From Trichostrongylus colubriformis (taxonomy: Eukaryota; Nematoda; Chromadorea; Rhabditida; Trichostrongylidae): a DNA stretch of 64,000 bases. The stretch spans positions 50,268,001-50,332,000 of the forward strand of contig OZ022256.1 of assembly GCA_963978905.1 (NCBI GenBank). The letters run 5' to 3'. This document shows positions 58,915-64,000 of this stretch, piece after piece. The position numbers were made by a program, and so were the translations under genes. How positions within the stretch are numbered: position 1 is the stretch's first letter; each line of letters opens with the position of its first letter. The notes under the pieces are model-generated. The model ran no database searches. It saw nothing but the letters and a program-made list of their open reading frames with translations, and was not told where the DNA came from.

Positions 58915-59580
58915 TCAGCAGCCAATCGCCTCGTGAATGTATGCCACTTCAGCCGCTATCAAGCTGACTAACCAACACTTCTGAAGGTCAGGCAGCGTAG
59001 GAGGCACTGGAAAATAGAAAATGGCGTCAGAAATTTGAATGCGTTGAATAACGAAGTCGATGCTGAGCCATCGCTCTATCTTGAAGACGATCACATCACC
59101 TCGCTGACAAATCTTCTCGGCATGTGGCACGCATTCTGCCTGCACTTCACACTGCTGTTTTGATTGGTCACCGGGCTTATGAATTGTGGACGTTGGTGCC
59201 AATTCCAAACAGAAAAAATTAAGAATTGCTCGGTGCAGGCTAGAACTTAGCTTGGTCGACTGACTGCGATACGGAACCTCCTATCATGAAGAAACAGCAC
59301 ATCAAAACATTTATCATCTAGCAGAAAAAAACACTAGAAAGGGGAGGAAACGAAAGTGATGGGAAAAGCAAAAAGTGCCCTATTCAAAGAAAAACTTCGC
59401 TGAATAGCCTAGGCGCTCCCAAAAGTGAAAATTGGGCTCAAGACGTGGTAGAACACGCTTCTCATGGAGAACCCTTGAATATTTCTCGAGCTGTTGAGAC
59501 TCGGCTTCGATGACCGCAGAACCAGGGAATTGAAACAGCTTATCATTCCCAGTTGGCCAGTCTGATACTAACTCACTCAT
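58915..59580 (-). CDS. Putative two-exon gene, unknown function
   Basis: The first exon runs from the ATG at 59580 to 59396 and encodes PRLEPNFHFWERLGYSA near its end. The donor AGCGAA|GTTTTT leaves phase 2. The acceptor ATCGCAG at 59264 enters exactly the matching phase, and the second exon reads through to a stop at 58915. The product would be about 177 residues. It includes a Cys-containing stretch around CEVQAECVPHAEKICQRGD and a hydrophobic C-terminus. The matching phase and even composition support a gene. I recognise no family, and no promoter or neighbour helps to place it. Confidence 0.4.
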
Positions 59581-60245
59581 TCTTCACATATGAAAGTCTT
59601 GGTTGGCCTAGTAGGCACCGATTCAGGATTTGATTCCGACCACGCAACCTACGCATCACATATCCAGGTGCTATCGCAACAAATGGGGGGGGGGGGGGTA
59701 TTTAAGAACGCTGTACAGTGACATGTCTTGACAAGACTTTCGTGTTAGTGGCGTACCGTGCCTATCCTGTACAAGTACGATCCTGTAAAGCCTTAGATAG
59801 CAACGGCGTCACTCCTACGTCGCGTATTTGCGGTTTTTCATATTCTGGAAAAGGTTGTGCTGAAATGTTACTCGATATTTCGGATTGCTTTGAATTTCAC
59901 CGAAATGTGGGGGTGCGAGCTCCGCACGAAGCACTTCTGCAATGCATCTGCTGAAGGTGAGTTCAGAATCATGATCATTATTGTGCATAATCCAATGTAA
60001 ATGTTCGCAACACCTCAATCATAACAAAGCATGTCAGTGTACAGCATTTAATAATTCAGTCCCGTAAGCGATGCGTCATTATTCTAGACTCTAAGATGCC
60101 CTCATCCCTCTGTTGCGATAACCTCCATATTCAAATAGCTCGACAAATGCATGGCGCACATCCGACGACGCCGACTGTTGCATAGTCACACGATGAACCA
60201 TAGAAATAACACATAAATCTAGAAGCCCGGAACACCATAGCCATT

Positions 60246-60415
60246 AATGCGCAACCCTGAGGCGAGGGTGGTGCAGTGACAAATGGCACCGTGATAGTAA
60301 TATTAGCAGATCCGTCGATGCTAACCTGGCAAAGCAACCCTTCCATTCCTCTGAAGCCACTAAATTGTACCAGTCTCATCTGAGGATGGAAACGTTGACT
60401 TGTATAATTTGATTG
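60246..60415 (+). repeat. SINE copy 3, 3' truncated
   Basis: It has GGTGGTGCAGTGACAAATGG at the head and CCACTAAATTGTACCAGTCT in the body, parallel to the copy at 25040. It stops near TTGACTTGTATAATTTG. Confidence 0.65.
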
Positions 60416-60419
60416 ATTC

Positions 60420-63400
60420 CTAATGGCAACATTTCAAAGAAGGCGCTCATTTTGGCAAATCGAGGCGCTCCATTGTCGGAGAGAAGTGCTCGCAGGGAGA
60501 GCGCATAGTGGAAAATAACCGTGTTACGACTTGTGATCTCAAGTCGATTACTGGTCAGGGTGAGCATATCATAAAAGATAAGGATAGGAGGAGGAGTTGA
60601 GTTGCAACGTGTCTCATCCACTAATCGGCGGTGAATCTCCTTTCGGATTTAGTGTTCGTTGTGCTTATTGTTGCTCACTTCCGTGGTATTGTGTCTCGAG
60701 TTCGTGTCGTTGGCATCTAGCTTGGTGCCCCTTTCCTGCAAATATTGAAGTTCAGTGCTCCGTGTTTGTCGAAGGGTTAGCTTCCGCGTTAGGATCTCTC
60801 TCTGGGTGTAGACAGTCGCGGGAGCCTGGACCCTCCTCTCCTACATATCCTTCTCCATTAAAACTTCGCTTTGTCGCCATTTCTTGTGATTTCGGTGCTA
60901 CTCTGTTTTTATTTTTGTTGAATTGCCGTTATTTGGTTTCAATAAATTGTTGGCATATTTCGTGGTGTCATCTGCTAGTTACCCGGGTTGAACCTTGTAA
61001 CCATCCACTTTACCCTTTCGGCCCGTACACCGTGTTTTAGTCTTTTCTGAGGTGATTGCCATAAACAGACTCGCTGCAGCTGCAGGCTAATGACTCACGT
61101 TATCACATGATTTACCTTGTTTACTGAATTCTGTGGCCAACAATAATATCCGATGGAATATGCTAGAAATACGTTGAACTATTAATAAACAACCTTGTTT
61201 ACTGTTGACGCCTTAATGCACCTTACGAATATGAATCATCTTAAGATCGAAAACCGTAGACCGAATGCTGCATACCATAAGCTACCGTAGCTGCTACTTT
61301 GGTGAAGGTGATTAAGACGGAGCGGAGATCATTGGAGGTGGCTGAAAACATGGGAAAATGCTCCATTCGAAATATCTGGTCCATTCGAACCTGCACCGCC
61401 TTAGCTCGAGAACCCTGATACCTTGATGATTCGGCAATTTTTGGGAGAGAATGTGCTTCAATGAAGGTTTCCGCCCCAAGAACAAAATGTGCTACACTGA
61501 TATAAATTAATCTAATGAGAACTACTGCTCCAATGAGAGCTTGTAGTTTGAAGTCGAGAAGAAATGGAGGAAGAAAGCGCGTTATTTTTTCTTAAACGAA
61601 CATCTGCTCTTGAAGGAGCTCACTGACAGCCGCATGTCACGCTGAGTTTGCAAATGGACGGGAAGAGAACAGCGCGCTCTACTGACACTACCTGCTCCAA
61701 GAATGACCACGGATCAACAGGATTCAAGTTCAAAAAGCAGCAATTTTCCAAGTGCGGAGACTAGAGAAGATCGTTTTTACCCAATGTAAGCCATGCTTTA
61801 GCCTTACGTTCCTATTTGTTGAGGCGATCTAACAAGCAGGTTCTAGAAGAAACCCCCTGTCTCAGTGAATTACATGAACCATTTGTTCTGCAAAGGCAAT
61901 ATGACTGCATTACATTTTTCGCCAGTTGTCCTGCAAACGAATTCCAGTGGAAAGTACATATGGTGACAAATGAATGAACATCAAACTTCCGGTTTAGATT
62001 AATCATATGACCACCTTTCCGGGAATGCTTTTGATTATAAAACCTTACGAATGATTGGTGTTTAAGTACATATCAAATATCATTTCTGGTGGTCCAATGA
62101 ACTCATGGAACTTCTGTCCTTTCGTGTCCAGTTTTCGAGCACTGGATCTTTGGCCGCTACCTAGCCCTGAATACCGCCCCTCATTTCACCTCATTTCTAT
62201 GAGTCCTATCAGCCACACGAAGTAACACCTGACGGTCAGTGGCATTGTTTAGAGTTTATGAGTTAAGCAAACCTACTGTGCTAAGCGTGGAGCAGTGGAT
62301 AGAGGCGCACGACTGGTGGGTTTCTCAAAGTTGACACGTTCGATCCTTTGTGATGGGAGACGCAATATGCCGCGGAGCGGAGACTTACCTGCAAGAATAA
62401 AGCCATTCCAAATGTTAAGCTGCAGCATCCCATCACTGCTCGCACTTTATACTAACCAGCGGCCACTTTCTTAAAGATATCAGGAGGTGACAATTTCGAC
62501 CTACGGTTAGACCACGCAAGGAGTCTAAAAGTTTGTAAAACCGAAAGGCTGAGCAAGGTGTTTTAAGGAAAAAATCCATTTTGAGTAAATGTGAAAGTTT
62601 TCGAAAAAGAATTTCCGAGAGACGACGCGACTTCTCGATAAACCAATTTTTGGATCTTGCAAAAGATGTAGGGGCTGAGTACGGGGCACATGGTTGGTTG
62701 GTTTTCTCAAAGTGAAATCTAGTGCTCTAATTATTTGCCGGTTCGGTCAACTTTTGTCGGTTGGACTCACTTCTTCACCAGCCTGAATATCGGCCCCATC
62801 CCAACATACTCAAAGATGGACATCAGTTTTTGTCGAGCAGAAAAATCTCTTTCAAATGAAATATGGATTGCTGCACAAACTTGTATGTAACTTTATAAGA
62901 AAAGTTCTCGCTTGAGAAAAAAAACGAGACTCCACATGGAATAAGCCATACCTTCATCTGGAAGGGTCTTCCAGCTTATCCAGCAATTTTTATAACTAAG
63001 CATTATGCAAAATAGCCATTTCGAGTAAAAAATATTTAATTGTCAGCGTACCCGTCCTGGTCACCACAACTCAACTATAATCGTACACTGAATCCTATTC
63101 ACTTACTGATCTTTCCCAATCGAAATTTCAAAATGAATTTTATGATATGAGACTTTACTTTTGGTTTAAAATAGACTTTATTGAAAACTTGAAAATTTCA
63201 AATAGTACACATATCTCAAATTTTACATATACATATAAATAGTAAGATAATGTCTCAAAAACTAGGACTAATTTCTGCGTCAAAGTTCGATGGAAAAGAA
63301 AAAAAACAATAGTAAAATTACTTCGAAAACATATTCATCACAGAGACCATGTCGTATACTGCTATGCTATCTACACTCTCTTCAGTCGCTTATTGTCGCC

Positions 63401-64000
63401 TATTGTCGCTCTTCTATCGCTACAGTATGCAAATTATTCTATGTTACTGCCCCTTCAACCATTTGGCGTGTCTGACCACCTCCGGAGCCGCCCTTTACCA
63501 GTGGGACACGCCATGTATTTTGATAGGATTCGAAGCCCTGAGTCTTTTGAGTGGGGGTGGGGGGGGGGAATTCCAGTACAAAAAAAGTTGAACCGATTTC
63601 TAAGTTAATACACCACCCATGTCAAGAATAGAATTCAAATCAAAACAAGGCACATACACATCTTGTGAGTCATATGCTATTTTAGTTTGCTTTGGCTAGA
63701 CGGCCGTTTATATTTGGAACATGCTTCTTGCAAACCATTGTTATGCCACTGACATTCTTCTTCAACACATATTTTAACAAGGGCTCATGAATGCAACTAC
63801 TTGTAGACATAATCTAACTATTACTCGGAGCGGAAGGGAATAACATTTTCTGAAGTAATTAGCCAATATTTTTTTTCGTCTAACGTCACTGAAATATTTA
63901 CTAAAGATTATCGCGAAAGTACAGATTGATACTGAAAAGTAGTGCCCGACAAGTTTTTTGGCGAAGGAGCAGAAATTGGCAGTCACGTTCTCGTTCTCAT
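60420..64000. other. Right end of the window, no gene identified
   Basis: A 147-codon plus-strand frame (60597-61040) is Cys- and Ser-rich without recognised motifs. A fragment of the 460-bp repeat lies near 62470 and a tRNA-like piece at 62285. The last 1 kb is AT-rich. Confidence 0.4.
62285..62350 (+). repeat. tRNA-like sequence
   Basis: GGAGCAGTGGATAGAGG (A-box-like) and ACGTTCGATCC (B-box) are spaced like a pol III promoter. No full cloverleaf is evident. Confidence 0.3.

Noticed and set aside
60597..61040. 147-codon Cys/Ser-rich plus-strand frame as a gene
   Set aside because: There is no splice support, signal peptide or recognised motif; the composition resembles repeat-derived sequence.

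Overview
The window is repeat-rich nuclear DNA of a nematode. The evidence is a tyrosinase gene with a C-terminal Cys-rich extension, introns bounded by short nematode-style splice sites (one is only 43 bp), and a decayed RTE-type LINE whose reverse transcriptase fragments resemble elements common in strongylid worms such as hookworms. The strongylid or hookworm placement is inference, and I cannot name the species.

The one gene I could rebuild almost completely is a minus-strand tyrosinase family copper oxidase, about 29 kb long, from a start codon at 46186 to a stop at 17292. I found about 20 exons by matching splice sites, reading phase and family motifs. In order they give a signal peptide, both copper sites (CuA in the exons at 40938-41100 and 35481-35603; CuB in those at 27415-27501 and 26535-26649), a Cys-rich segment, and a long C-terminal extension. 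Two joins (exon 12 to 13 and exon 17 to 18) do not keep phase, so a small exon, another splice site or an assembly error is missing there.

Layout: 1-3.2 kb holds fragments of a plus-strand multi-exon gene of unknown function. 3.2-17.3 kb is mostly intergenic and repeat-derived, with a possible exon near 7.8 kb. 17.3-46.2 kb is the tyrosinase gene, with introns full of mobile elements: a Tc1-like MITE filling the last intron, several MITE families, tRNA-derived SINEs, a mariner nested in a SINE, foldback elements, and a giant palindrome broken by a 200-N gap. 46.2-57.4 kb holds three more mariner remnants (one folded into a palindrome), a GC-rich perfect palindrome and the RTE LINE. 57.4-64 kb holds a possible two-exon minus-strand gene (58915-59580), one more SINE and otherwise nothing I can identify.

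There is no sign of an operon, rRNA, CRISPR array or confirmed functional tRNA. The main biological interest is how mobile DNA has enlarged and rearranged one oxidase gene.
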